Shown here piece after piece: positions 22,878 through 33,550 of a DNA stretch of 64,000 nucleotides (its first letter is position 1; every line of letters begins with the position of its first letter). The notes beneath the pieces are model-generated. The model searched no databases and was not told where the DNA came from. It worked only from the letters and a program-made list of their open reading frames with translations. This DNA is from Artemisia argyi (Eukaryota; Streptophyta; Magnoliopsida; Asterales; Asteraceae): contig CM060703.1 in NCBI GenBank assembly GCA_030686995.1, positions 2,760,501 to 2,824,500 on the forward strand, written 5' to 3'. A program made the translations under genes and the position numbers.

Positions 22878-23012
22878 ACCACCTGAATGCCTTGCATTAT
22901 CCTCGTCTTGTGTTTCATCTTCCATTGGTAATATGTGGTGGGACGAGTTGTTAAACCATAATGTAAACTGTCCCTGAAGCAATTGATGACCTCTCTACGA
23001 CCCCATCAATAT
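22781..23012 (-). pseudogene. Truncated AHL exon-2 relic, type C, with poly(C) tract
   Basis: The Gly/Ser-tail end and MED acidic stretch are recognisable, interrupted by about 28 C residues at 22,850-22,877. The PPC part is cut off at about 23,012, where the sequence switches to an F-box promoter. The poly(C) corresponds to the GGGG of the Gly-rich tail and may be an expansion or a sequencing artefact. Confidence 0.5.
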
Positions 23013-23261
23013 TTGTGAATTAATCAAATCAATATATATAAGTTTCTGGCTATTTGAGATTTGGAATCATGTCCAAATTTGCGCCTCACCAAAACCGACG
23101 TACAAAAATAATATAAGGTATAGCGTTTGTATATTTTAGCCCAAATAATATACGCATCCAGGCCCAACAAAATTTGGATTCTAGTCGATAGGCTGGGTCG
23201 AGCTCACATAAAACACAATTTCTTCCTTATGTTTATTTGTCAAAGATAATGGTTTTATAAA
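23013..23261 (-). promoter_or_regulatory. Orphan F-box promoter
   Basis: This nearly matches the promoters at 7,540-7,750 and 37,870-38,100, including the TATA region and 'gtttctggctatttgagatt', but no F-box coding sequence follows at lower coordinates. It is the remnant of a deleted F-box unit. Confidence 0.65.
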
Positions 23262-23754
23262 GAAGGAATGTAATGCCCGCCGCGTTGCGGCGGGGCTTTT
23301 TTTTTAGGAAATATTTTACATGATTATATAAAAATATTATACGCTTAAATTAGGTTGTGTTGCATCGGAAATTTTTGAGAAATTTTTGCGATAATTATTT
23401 TCGAACAATGTTTGGGCGGGGCTTTTCGCTGTGAGATCGTGATATATTTTTTGCCAACACGTGTTGTATTTGTTCGGAACAAATGCTGTGGCAAGCTATA
23501 TTTTTAGTTGTCGTACGTTGTACTTTTTTGAATGAATGTTGTGTCGGTCACCAGTGTGTTGCTGCGGGGCTAATTTTGACCCGTATAGTTTTAAAAAAAA
23601 ATTAGGATCACTTTAAAATTATTTGATAAGTTAATGGTCGGTCACCAGTTTGTTGCGGCCGGGCTAATTTTGACCCTTATAGTTTTAAAAAAAATTTATG
23701 ATAATTTTAAAGTTATTTAATAAGTTAAGAGTGCATTTTTAAAGTTATTTTATT

Positions 23755-23822
<68 letters not shown>

Positions 23823-24024
23823 TAAATTTCAACATTTTTATAAAAACGTGCGCATGTTAAAAGTATATCAATATTGTGCTTGTTTTGTTTGTTATCGGGA
23901 GACTTTTTTGTCAGTATTTTTTTTATTCAAGAAACAGCCAGGTATCTGTTAGATTTTTGACAAATAAAGTTTGTTATATAAAAAAGTGGTAAATACTGAG
24001 AAGTTCAGGGTGTGTTTTGTAAGT

Positions 24025-24070
<46 letters not shown>

Positions 24071-24972
24071 CTGAAAAAACATGTTGGTTGTAAGCGTTGA
24101 ATTTTGTCTTTTTTCATTTGGTTCATACGTATAGAATCATTGAAGCTAAAAATAAGCCCAAAAATGTCGCTCAATGGGGTGACGCCTTTTCTGAATATTA
24201 AATATGGCCAGGAGAATTAGTATATACTACAAAAGAGAAGCAATAAAATAAAAAAGTATTGGCCAGGTGAACTGGGTAGCAGCAGATCAAAATCAGCCCA
24301 GTGCAAGGCCCGAAAAAAAATTAATGGTCGATGCAGCCTCAACGCAATTAGTAGTACACAAGGAAACTGTCGCCCGCCGCGTTGCGGTGGGGCTTCTCGT
24401 TGTCAAATCGCGGTATGTTTGTTGCCGACACATGTATTTTTTTGAAATGCATGTTGTGTTGGGCACCAGTATGTTGCGGCGGGGCTAATTTGTTGCTAAT
24501 TTCAACTTATTTTTATAAAAGCGCACGTATATCAAAAGTATATTAATATTAAATTTGTTTTGTTTATAATGCGGGGTGTTTATAACGGTATAAATCGTTA
24601 AATATTTGTGATATATTATATAAACAAAAAAAATTATATATATACTTTTAAAGAGCTGTACGTCTTTGGCGTTTATAGTTTTTAAAAAATTTAGGATAAT
24701 TTTTAAAGTTATTTGATAGGTTATTTGTGTATTCTCAAAGTTCTTTTATTTAAAAGCTATATACATATATAATAAACTTTAACATTTTTTTATAAAACAG
24801 TACGTACGTTAAAAGCATATCAATATTGGGCTTGTTTTGTTCGTTATCGAGAGGTCTTTTTGCCAGTATATTTTTTATTTAAGAAACCGCTAGATATCTA
24901 TTAGATATTTGGTAAATAAAGTTTGTTATATAAAAAAGTCGTAAACATTAAAAAGTTAAGGGTGTATTTTGT

Positions 24973-25022
<50 letters not shown>

Positions 25023-25700
25023 CATTTTACTATTAATAATAATATTTTAATACTTGTCAGAAAGTGCTTGACACATTGGGCCATAATTGTGCTCCGTCGT
25101 GCAATTTTCGAATATTTAATTTGGTCGGTGACCATTTTCTGAATATTATACATATATACATTTGTTGGGAGCCTTTATGGCAACCCCACCCATGCAAAAC
25201 ACTGTAGAAACCATTTAGCCCGGGTCGGGTTTGGGCGGGGCGGGTCGGGTTTGGGCGGGTCGGGACTAACTGTCGTTAGATATTTAACGGCTGTTAGCTA
25301 ACGACCGTTATCTTTAACATTTTCTTTAAAAATCCATACCAAATTGGTCCTTCATCTCAAAAGTTCGTTGCATATTTAGTCCTCGCATAGTTTACATGAT
25401 TGGTCCTTCATGTTATACGTCCATTGCAAAGTTAGTCCTTGGTCACTAAATTGATGTTAAGTAGCTACCGGCCGTTATTACACTTTCCCTATTCACGAGC
25501 AAGGATATTCTCCCATAGTATATAGTAGACAAAAAAAACAAAAACATGCTACTAGACTACTAGTCAGTGCAAGTTGGGCCAGCTGAAGCAAATACCATTG
25601 GGTCAAAAGCAGCCCACTGCAACCCATCAACTAAATTATAATTTATTAGTTGTTTATTATATTTTCAGGCATCAAGCACTTTAGTAGTATAAGAGAATTA
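23262..25700. mobile_element. Helitron-like composite insertion with repeated GC hairpins
   Basis: About 2.4 kb splits sequence that is continuous in U3 ('ttttataaa' / 'ttatagtaag'), so the break lies between A and T as for Helitrons. The left end has the hairpin cccgccgcgttgcggcgggg, repeated as a variant at about 24,371. Related segments ('gttgcggcggggctaatttt') recur near 23,570, 23,655 and 24,473. There are (TA)n at about 23,757-23,813 and poly(T) at 24,029-24,065 and 24,978-25,022. Positions 25,200-25,480 carry 'cgggtcgggtttgggcgg' repeats and 'attggtccttca' phrases found in many plant repeats. There is no helicase or other coding sequence, and CTRR is not visible at the expected end. 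Confidence 0.4.
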
Positions 25701-26832
25701 TAGTAAGTTTTTTATTTTTATTTTTTTTATTTATTTCCAAAAGGTGAATGTATTATATTAACTTCCAAGAATTTACATCATAAGTATAGGAACTAAGATT
25801 TTGGACATCCCCAAAATCTTGATACAAACAGAAACAAATACTACAACATATCCTATACACTACAACGTATCCAATATCAGATAGAACTAACACTCTATAT
25901 CTGATAACAATGTTCTCCGATAGACCAAACAGAGCAACATTTGATTCTACTTTTAAGAGCACCAAATGCATCATACCAATACCAAGTATTAGCAATCATA
26001 CTCTTCATCAATTCACCAATACTGCACCTACCATCTAGCTACATTTCCTCTTCTCCATTCTACCCAACCACCCTGCCACCACAATAGACAATGTAGAATG
26101 ACGAGAGGCTTCACTAGGCACTCATAACCCATCCATTGCGGGGCTCTGCCAAAACAACTTACATTTCCCTCTCAAAGGAAGGCTTTAGTTGTTTGGGAAC
26201 ACACTCTAACAATGATGACCAACCATTACCTCCTTGATGGTATATTAAGTGGACCAAGAAGGATCATCTTTCATTCCTCTCTATTTCATCCATCATATAC
26301 CATCCCCCAGCCATTTACCCTTCATAGTGGAAGACCCTACTTTTTGGTATATTCGAACTGATAGAGACCTCCTACTTAGCCATACAAGATTGTCCAATTC
26401 CCCCCCCCCCCCCCCCCCAAGGCCAAATTGGCACAATCAAGAGGTTATCATATGTACAGTCTTATAGGAACTCCAAGATACAAGGTATCTTACCACTGTA
26501 ATGGCCTAAAAAAGAAGACAACATCAAATTATAATGAGATTTGTTGCTTTTAAAAAGATTTCCAAACACTCCTTTAGCTTCAGAGGAGACCATATGCTTC
26601 ATACTATACTTGCAAGACTACTCACATCATGTTGTTGGTTGTTGCTTTATTCAATTTCTTCCATTAAACTTCTGCAATCCTTTTTGACATTCATCACAAC
26701 TCTCCATTCTTTTTCCATTGCCTCAATTTGTGCAGACTTCTTCACTGTCAAACTTGACAGTTTTAGTCTAATGTGATTAATCACACTAGCTAGTAAATCT
26801 TTGAACTCTCTTCTTTCATTAGTGAACAATCT

Positions 26833-29800
26833 TTAATTTCTTTCATTCCAAATGTAGTATACACAGGCTGCAAAAGCAACCCTTCTCAACACACTTCTTA
26901 TTGATCTTTTATGCTTCACATTAGTCATATCTCTCACAATATTCTCCCAAGTATCAGAGATCATTTGCAAATTAGTCCTCTTCTTCAATTCCACCCATAA
27001 CTCATTAGAGTAGGAGCACTCAAAAAATAAGTAATTCAATGAGTCAGGACATAGTTTGCACAAAGAACAAACCATTTGTTTATCAGGATACCACTTATTA
27101 AGCCTGTCTTGGGTTGATAATCTTCCATTAATAGCAATCCTCATCATGAATGAGTGTTTAGGAGTACAATTAGAGAACCAAATAAGATCACCCCGTTCCA
27201 CTTTAGGACCACTAATTCTCCAATCTTTCCATGCTCTGTTGGTTGAGTAATTAACATTGTTTCCATCACTAGTACACCAGAATACTCTGTCTTTTGACCC
27301 CTCTGTTAAGCTAGGCATGTTGATTGGTTGTAAGATTGGGTAATCAGTACTCCAATTAGAAGGCCAACACCACTGACCATTATGTACTATATCACTGACT
27401 TTACTTGATGAGTCCAGTCCAGCTTGTACCACAACATTAGTATGAATAAACTTGCTCAAAGGTTCAGGCCCCCACCACATGTCATGCCGCAAAAAAGTAT
27501 TGGCTCCAACACCAATTTTACTTGTAACATGTTTCCTCATTCTATCTCTGAGTGCCATTAACCGTTTCCACCCTGCACTTGAACTATTCTCACAATTATA
27601 GCTCCAAACACTTTCACCTTTTAGTTTTTCCATACATATCCATTTGAACCATAATGACTTTTTATTGCTAGCTATGTTCCACAAATGCTTAGTCATCAAA
27701 GTTTCATTCCATAACTCCAAATCCTTGATACCCAAACCACCTTCATCTTTAGGTTTACATACTTGTTTCCAGGCTATTTTAGCTTTGCCTCTTGTTAGCT
27801 CACCTTGACACCATAAGAACCCTTTCAATACTTTGTTGATATCTTTGATCACAGCTTTAGGTAGTATAAAAACAGAAGCCCAGTAAACATGCATAGATGA
27901 TAGGATGGACATGATAAATTGAAGCCTACCAGCATATGACAGCATCTTGTTTTTCCAATTAGAAACTTTTGTTTTTACCTTATCAATCAATCACTTACAG
28001 TCAGTGTAAGTCAATTGTTTGGTTATGAGTGGAACACCAAGGTAAGAAACAGGTAAGGTTCCAATTTTGAAAAGAAGCATATCCAATATATGTTGTTTTA
28101 TGTGATCTTGAACATTTCCAAAAAACACTGTACTTTTACCAATATTAGGATGAAGATCGGAGATAGAGCTAAACTTATCCAGAGCCTCTTTGATTACCTT
28201 CACTGAGTTTACATTACCATGGCAGAGAACCAATAAATCATCAGCATAACATAAGTGTGAAATCTGCAACTCTTTACACCCGAGTGATATTTAAATTTGC
28301 CATTTTCTCTGATTTGTTGCTTCAAAATGAGATTGAAATCTTCCATTACAAGAGTAAATATATAAGGTGAGATTAGGTCACATTGTCTAAGTACTCTTCC
28401 TCCTTTGAAATAGCCTATCCTTTCGCTGTTGACATTGATTGAAAAAGCTGCAGACCTTATACACACCATAATCCAATTGATCATCAAAGCTGGAAACTTG
28501 AAAGAAATCCCAATTAACAATATCATATGCCTTTTGTATATCAATCTTCATTGCAACTCTCCTAGCTTCATTCTTTCTATTATAACCCCTTAGAAGTTCC
28601 TGAGTTATAAGAATGTTGTCAGTGATTTTTCTTCCTAGGATAAATGCACTTTGACTGGGACTAACAAGCTTACACAGAGCATTTTTGATTCTATTGGTTA
28701 AGATTTTGCTGATGACTTTGTAAATGACATTGCAGCAGGCAATAGGCCTGTAATTAGATACCTTCATTGGTGTCTTACTCTTTGGTACAAGTGTTATGAG
28801 AGTTGCATTTATTTCACCTAAGATCTTGCCATTTCCAAAAAGCTCCTTAACTGCATCACAAACATCTTTCCCAATGACAGGCCAAGTTTTCTTGTAAAAC
28901 TTAGCAGTATAACCATCAGGTCCTGGAGCTTTATTATCATTGATATCAAACACTGCTTCTTTCACTTCATCATCACTTATATCTCTAATCATATGATCAA
29001 CATCAGTAGAAGAAACAACATTTGGGTTTAGACTAATTATTGCTCTGCACAGGTATTGCTACTCCAAGGAAATTCTGAAAATGTTTGATGAATTGTTCTG
29101 CAACTTGTGTTCCTTCATATATCTATCTCCATTTTCATCATGTATGGCTTCAATTCAACTTTTATGAGCTCTCCCATTCAACATAGTATGGAAGAATTTT
29201 GAATTTCTATCTCCATCACATAACAAGTCAATTTTAACTTTTTGAACAAGTAATTTCTCCTCATCTCTAGCAGCAATGTTGTATTCATTAAGGATCAAAG
29301 CTTCTTCTTGTTTGAGTAAAGGATTATGGGGGTCTTTATCTACCTTGGCTTGAATAATCATAAGTTTTTCTTGCCATTCAATAACTTTCTCATGAAGATT
29401 CCCAAACTTCCAACTTAGCTTCTTCATGTGTGTCTTTAAAGCCTTTAGTTTCTTCACCAACTTGTACATATAACATCCTTCCACATTAATATTCCAATTT
29501 GCTTGCACTATCTGTAAAAACTCAGGTTTATCAGCAATGAAGTTAGAAAATCTAAATGCTTTTTGTTTTTTCCGCATAATATGTGGTATTATAAGAACAA
29601 TTGAACTATGGTCAGAGGTGATATGAGGAAGAAAGATGACATGTGAATTGGAAAAACTATTCATGAACTCCATATTGCCAATGCCTTTGTCAATTTTCTT
29701 CAAAATACCACTGCTTGGATTAAGCCTACTCTGTACCCATGTAAAGTGTATCCCTGAGCTGTTAATATCTTCCACTTCAATATTATTGAGGCATTCTTGG

Positions 29801-30170
29801 AATTCAATCATGTCATTAGTTAAAGCACAGCCTCCTTCAGAATGATCTTCAATATACAAACATACATTCCAATCACCCATAAGAACCTATGGCTTATCAC
29901 CTATGAAACCTTTATATCTGATCAAAGTTTTCCATAAATCTCTCTATTCTTTCCCTGAATTAGAAGCATAAACAAAGCAACAAAAGAAACTTTCTCTGGT
30001 GTCTTTGATCTCAATCTGACAAAGAATAGCCTGGTTACTAGAGTGCAATTTCATAACATTCACCACATCAGCATCCCATCCAACTATGATCCTACATCCT
30101 CTTTGACTGTCCTTCATATTAGATAACCAATTCCATTCACCAAATACAAATTCACAAATTCTATTAATAT

Positions 30171-30228
<58 letters not shown>

Positions 30229-30363
30229 GTGAGTTTCCAAAAATGCACATATTTTCAATTGTTCTCTGGAGATAAATTTCTTCACATCTTTTTGCATATC
30301 CCTATTACACATACCTCTGACATTCCAAGCTGCTATTTTCAAATCAGAATTCATGGCTGACAT
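26833..30363 (-). pseudogene. LINE ORF2: endonuclease, reverse transcriptase, zf-RVT
   Basis: In order on the minus strand: APE-type endonuclease (start AAWNVRGMCN at 30,340; GDWN at 29,880; SDHSSI near 29,600), reverse transcriptase (NYRPIACCNVIYKVISKIL; KIDIQKAYD; YADDLLVL near 28,240), and a C-terminal zf-RVT-like region (CSLCKLCPDS...FFECSYSNELW). The frame is broken by stops near 29,945, 29,155 and 27,990 and by shifts near 28,450 and 28,270. An A tract inserted into the endonuclease gives a run of lysines. The enzyme would nick DNA and prime reverse transcription on target, but this copy is dead. Confidence 0.8.
30172..30225. repeat. Poly(T)/poly(A) tract inside the LINE endonuclease
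   Basis: An uninterrupted run of about 54 T on the plus strand. It keeps the endonuclease frame open as polylysine. Length may be inexact. Confidence 0.85.
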
Positions 30364-30461
30364 AAAAGGCTTTCTTTGTATGATCCTCTCTATTCAGGCT
30401 ATTTGTATTCTTGTCAGCTAATTCATTATCAACCATACTCATATCAATACCATTCTTAGCA

Positions 30462-30668
30462 TCAAATGCATCCTCCTGCACATACTTCACCCCATTTAAC
30501 TACCCATTTCTCATGGAAGTACTGAAACATTCCATCATTCCACCCAGTAGTATCCTCCAACACTGGTTTCCTCTGATAGTTAACAAACTTATCTACAATT
30601 TCTCTTTCATTTCTCAATTTAACTTCAGGGCACTCATTGTTTTCAAATTCTTCCAATACAGCAACTTT
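30462..30668 (-). pseudogene. Remnant of LINE ORF1 C-terminus
   Basis: A short minus-strand frame, truncated at the 5' break, with charged residues (EEFENNECPEVKLRNEREIVDKFV) and 'GWNDGMFQYFHEKWV'. Its position upstream of the endonuclease and its end at the LINE boundary suggest the tail of ORF1. No diagnostic motif is left. Confidence 0.4.
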
Positions 30669-30989
30669 GGGGTAAATTGCAAAATTGCCCACGAAACCAA
30701 CTTTGTTTCAATTTTGTCATTGAAGCTGACGTGGCAGTGCAAAAAGCCCACGAAGCATTACGAGTGTTAAATCCAACTACGCCTAATTCACCTAAGGCCC
30801 AATCAACTCCACCTACGGCCCATTCATTAAACACCAGCTCACCTTACCAGCCTTCTACACCAGCCCATTACCATAGTCAATTTCCACATCGGACCATTTC
30901 ACAAATATCTCTCCTGGTCCAACATCTTCGGCCCCACCGCATTAGCCAGTTACATCCACCAGCCCATGGTCACTCATGCTCAAGTCGGC
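30669..30989. repeat. Conserved block next to the type C relic (U2, right)
   Basis: Same block as 8,002-8,325 and 47,706-48,040, resuming directly after the LINE. Open frames on both strands are not credible genes. Confidence 0.45.
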
Positions 30990-31262
30990 ACTGTCAAACC
31001 AAATCCTCGTCCATAAACTCTACCACTTGGTTTTGGGGATTGAACTCTGCCTCCAGAACTAGTTCCGCCACCACCCGAATGCCTTGCATTGTCCTCGTCT
31101 TCTTTTTCATCTTCCATTTGTAATCTGTGGTGGGACGGGTTGTTAAACCGCAATGTAAACTGTCTCTAAAGCAATTGATGGCCTCTCTACGAACCAACCA
31201 ATATTTGTCCTCCGAGACCCCGTTGGCATTGATTTGACAAACTTCGTAATAAAATCTGTGAA
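30990..31262 (-). pseudogene. AHL exon-2 relic, type C (U2, right)
   Basis: The acceptor CACAG is preserved before ATTTTATTACG. The PPC half is degraded with stops. Acidic stretch and Gly/Ser tail are recognisable in two frames. This copy and the following 1 kb are nearly identical to 40,470 onward. Confidence 0.6.
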
Positions 31263-32509
31263 AAACAACATAATCTACAAATTAGTTACCAACTTTTATG
31301 GAACAAGACATAGTAAAAATGAATAGTATCCAATACTATCCATAGTTTGCAATGATTGACAAGTTTGCAAATTAGATTATGTTATTGCTAGTGTTTTTTG
31401 CTGAACAAGACACAAAGAAGACAAAAGAAAAGGATTTTATCCCACATCGACCATTGAGTCTATGTGTACAGTGAAGTTACATAATGACAAATGACTATAG
31501 TTTTTTGAAACAACATGCTCAGCCCCATCGCTTCATTGTAAACAAGGACTGTAACTGCTCGCAAGTTGCGGCGTAGATCAAAAGACAAGTGCTAGAAAGA
31601 TTCTTGCTACCATAGAAGCTAACTGGAACTCGTGACTTATAGAAATAAGGCCTGCTTATAAACCATTTTTTATTTTACATTTGGACATTGAAAAGGGTGG
31701 AACTGATGACCTCTATTTAAGCTCTTAATCATCGATCCTAACACCTCATTTGTGATAAGTTATGCCTTTAGTTCTATTTATGTACAGAAATGTAAAGGTC
31801 CTGAGTTGATATTGAGCTCGGCTCATATTATAATATGCAAACTCGAGCATAGTTTAATGAATATGCTTGTTAACTATGGAGCTTATACTAACAAAAGCTG
31901 GTAAAGTGCGCCTCAGTTTGCTAGGTAAACTTCATTAGCATGTTGTTTACTTCAAACAACAAAAAACTTGTTCAAAAACCATCTTGTACACCACATTCTT
32001 ATCAATAATTATGTAATTTTAGTAAACATATGTGCTAAATTGATACAAATTCCTCAATTTCTATTCCGTAAATCTGTAACGAGTAGGTTGTTGCACTTTC
32101 ATTTGTATATAGCCACTAACTCTGCTATGCTAATACATGCCCAGAAGCAAGTGTATCGCCTAAGGAGCTAAGTTGGATTAGTCTTTCTTGCTCTTTTACT
32201 TCGTCCGTTACATGCCAACTCTTTTTAGCTGGTTTAGCAACAAAAGAATGACAAGTAAGGGTAAACAGCTTCCCGAGTTCACAGTCTTGTTACCGATTAT
32301 ATATTATGTTATTTTGATAATTTAGTATAAGATATAGTAAACTTAAAACACAAACCAAAACACCCCCTTGCATGCTCAAATAGTAAAATGATACAAATTT
32401 GCAAAATTTCTATCCAGTCAATCTGTTTTCACATTATTAAAACTTCTACTGTTAACAAGAAAAAACATGCTGATCTAACTAACCGAACGAGTAACATATG
32501 ACTCGATGG
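31263..32509. other. S2 spacer of U2, no gene seen
   Basis: Shared with 40,612-41,929 and 48,310-49,477 at very high identity. It contains 'tgtaaacaaggactgtaact' and the 'cattagcatgttgtttac' site. No supported gene or RNA. Confidence 0.5.
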
Positions 32510-32990
32510 TCATAAAGAATCCATTAAATGGCTCGATGGCTCCATGAAAGAATCATCAACATTTTTCATCAATTCAATAAAGTGGTAGTGTCCATATGAC
32601 GCCACCGGGCATGGAGCTGCTATACACTGGTAAGGACATTGCAGCCGACGAAGATTGTACTGCATCATAGTTCTGTCCGTAATATCCGCCACCTGATTTT
32701 GGAGATTGAACTTTTGCTTCTGAAACCAACCCGCTACCAGTATGTGGATACTGCACTGTGCCTCCGGAATTAGTCCCACCACCACCCGAATGCCTTGCAT
32801 AATTATCCTCACCTTCTTTTTTATCTTCCATTGTTAACCTGTGGTAGGACGGGTTGTTAAACGATGCTGCTACGATGTAAACTGTTCCTGAAGCGATCAG
32901 TGGCCCCTCATCAACCCCACCAAGTATTTGTCCTCCTCTGCTGGACCCGAAGGTATTGATATGACAAATTTCTCAAGAAAATCTGCGAAA
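32510..32990 (-). pseudogene. AHL exon-2 relic, type A (U2)
   Basis: Retains acceptor CGCAG and 'DFLEKFVISIP', carries the 5-base insertion that shifts the PPC frame, and then the acidic stretch and Gly/Ser tail open to GGVIWTLPLY at 32,574. It is almost identical to the copy at 10,061. Confidence 0.65.
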
Positions 32991-33113
32991 AAACGACAAA
33001 AATTCTCAAATTAGTTTCACCTTCTATAAAAATTTTGAACTATCTTACTGATCAAGAACAATGCAAAACTGATTATAGCTACTGGAGATCCCTTAACTAG
33101 CTCCAAGAAAGAA

Positions 33114-33550
33114 TCAACAAGTTTCTTCGATAAAGTTGTGAATATGTCTGAGCTTGTTGCGGTGTAGTTGACCATATAACGTTACTAGGAATGTGGCAGT
33201 TATACGTTGGTAAGAACATTGAAGACGACGAAGACGGTGTTGTCGAGAGAGGTGCATCATAACTGCCGTGTACATAATCTCTGCCACTTTTGCTCTGAAG
33301 ATTGCCCTTTTGCTTCTGAAATCAACCCGCTGCCAGAGTGCGGAGATTAGTCCCACCACCACCCGAACGCCTTGCATTATCCTCATCTTCTTTTTCATCT
33401 TCCATTAATAACCTGTGGTAGGACGGGTTGTTAAACGACACTGCCGTGATGTAAAATGTTCATGAAGCAATTTGTGCCCCTCAACGAGGCCACCAAATAT
33501 TTGTCCTCTGGAGTGGTATTAATATGACAAACTTAGCAAGAAAATTTGTG
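33114..33550 (-). pseudogene. AHL exon-2 relic, type B (U3)
   Basis: Frameshifted and with acceptor CACAA. Coding traces match 10,665-11,100 most closely. Confidence 0.6.

Larger units (their letters stand above)
25708..30668 (-). mobile_element. LINE (non-LTR retrotransposon), 5'-truncated
   Basis: The element lies on the minus strand. Its A-rich tail is at 25,708-25,740 and its 5' end is cut near 30,668, where host sequence 'ggggtaaattgc' resumes. The host is the block found uninterrupted at 8,000, 22,400 and 47,705. It contains the end of ORF1, endonuclease, reverse transcriptase and a zf-RVT region. About 1.1 kb (25,741-26,832) is 3' untranslated sequence, with a poly(C) run at 26,400-26,418. 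A clean target duplication is not visible. A short 3' copy of the family is at 38,127-38,564. Confidence 0.8.
10651..33100. repeat. Unit U2 of the tandem block, expanded by insertions
   Basis: The order is: type B relic (10,665), S1 split by a Mutator-like element (11,520-18,546), F-box copy 2, promoter, truncated type C relic, orphan F-box promoter (23,018), Helitron-like insertion, LINE, type C relic (30,990), S2 and type A relic (32,574). Two promoters and two type C relics for one F-box gene show that a whole F-box copy has been deleted from this unit. Confidence 0.7.

Noticed and set aside
24267..24488. 73-codon open frame over a GC hairpin
   Set aside because: Lies in the Helitron-like insertion and crosses its repeated hairpin; no coding signal.
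26249..26829. Short open frames in the LINE 3' region
   Set aside because: Non-conserved frames in the 3' untranslated part, one through a poly(C) run.
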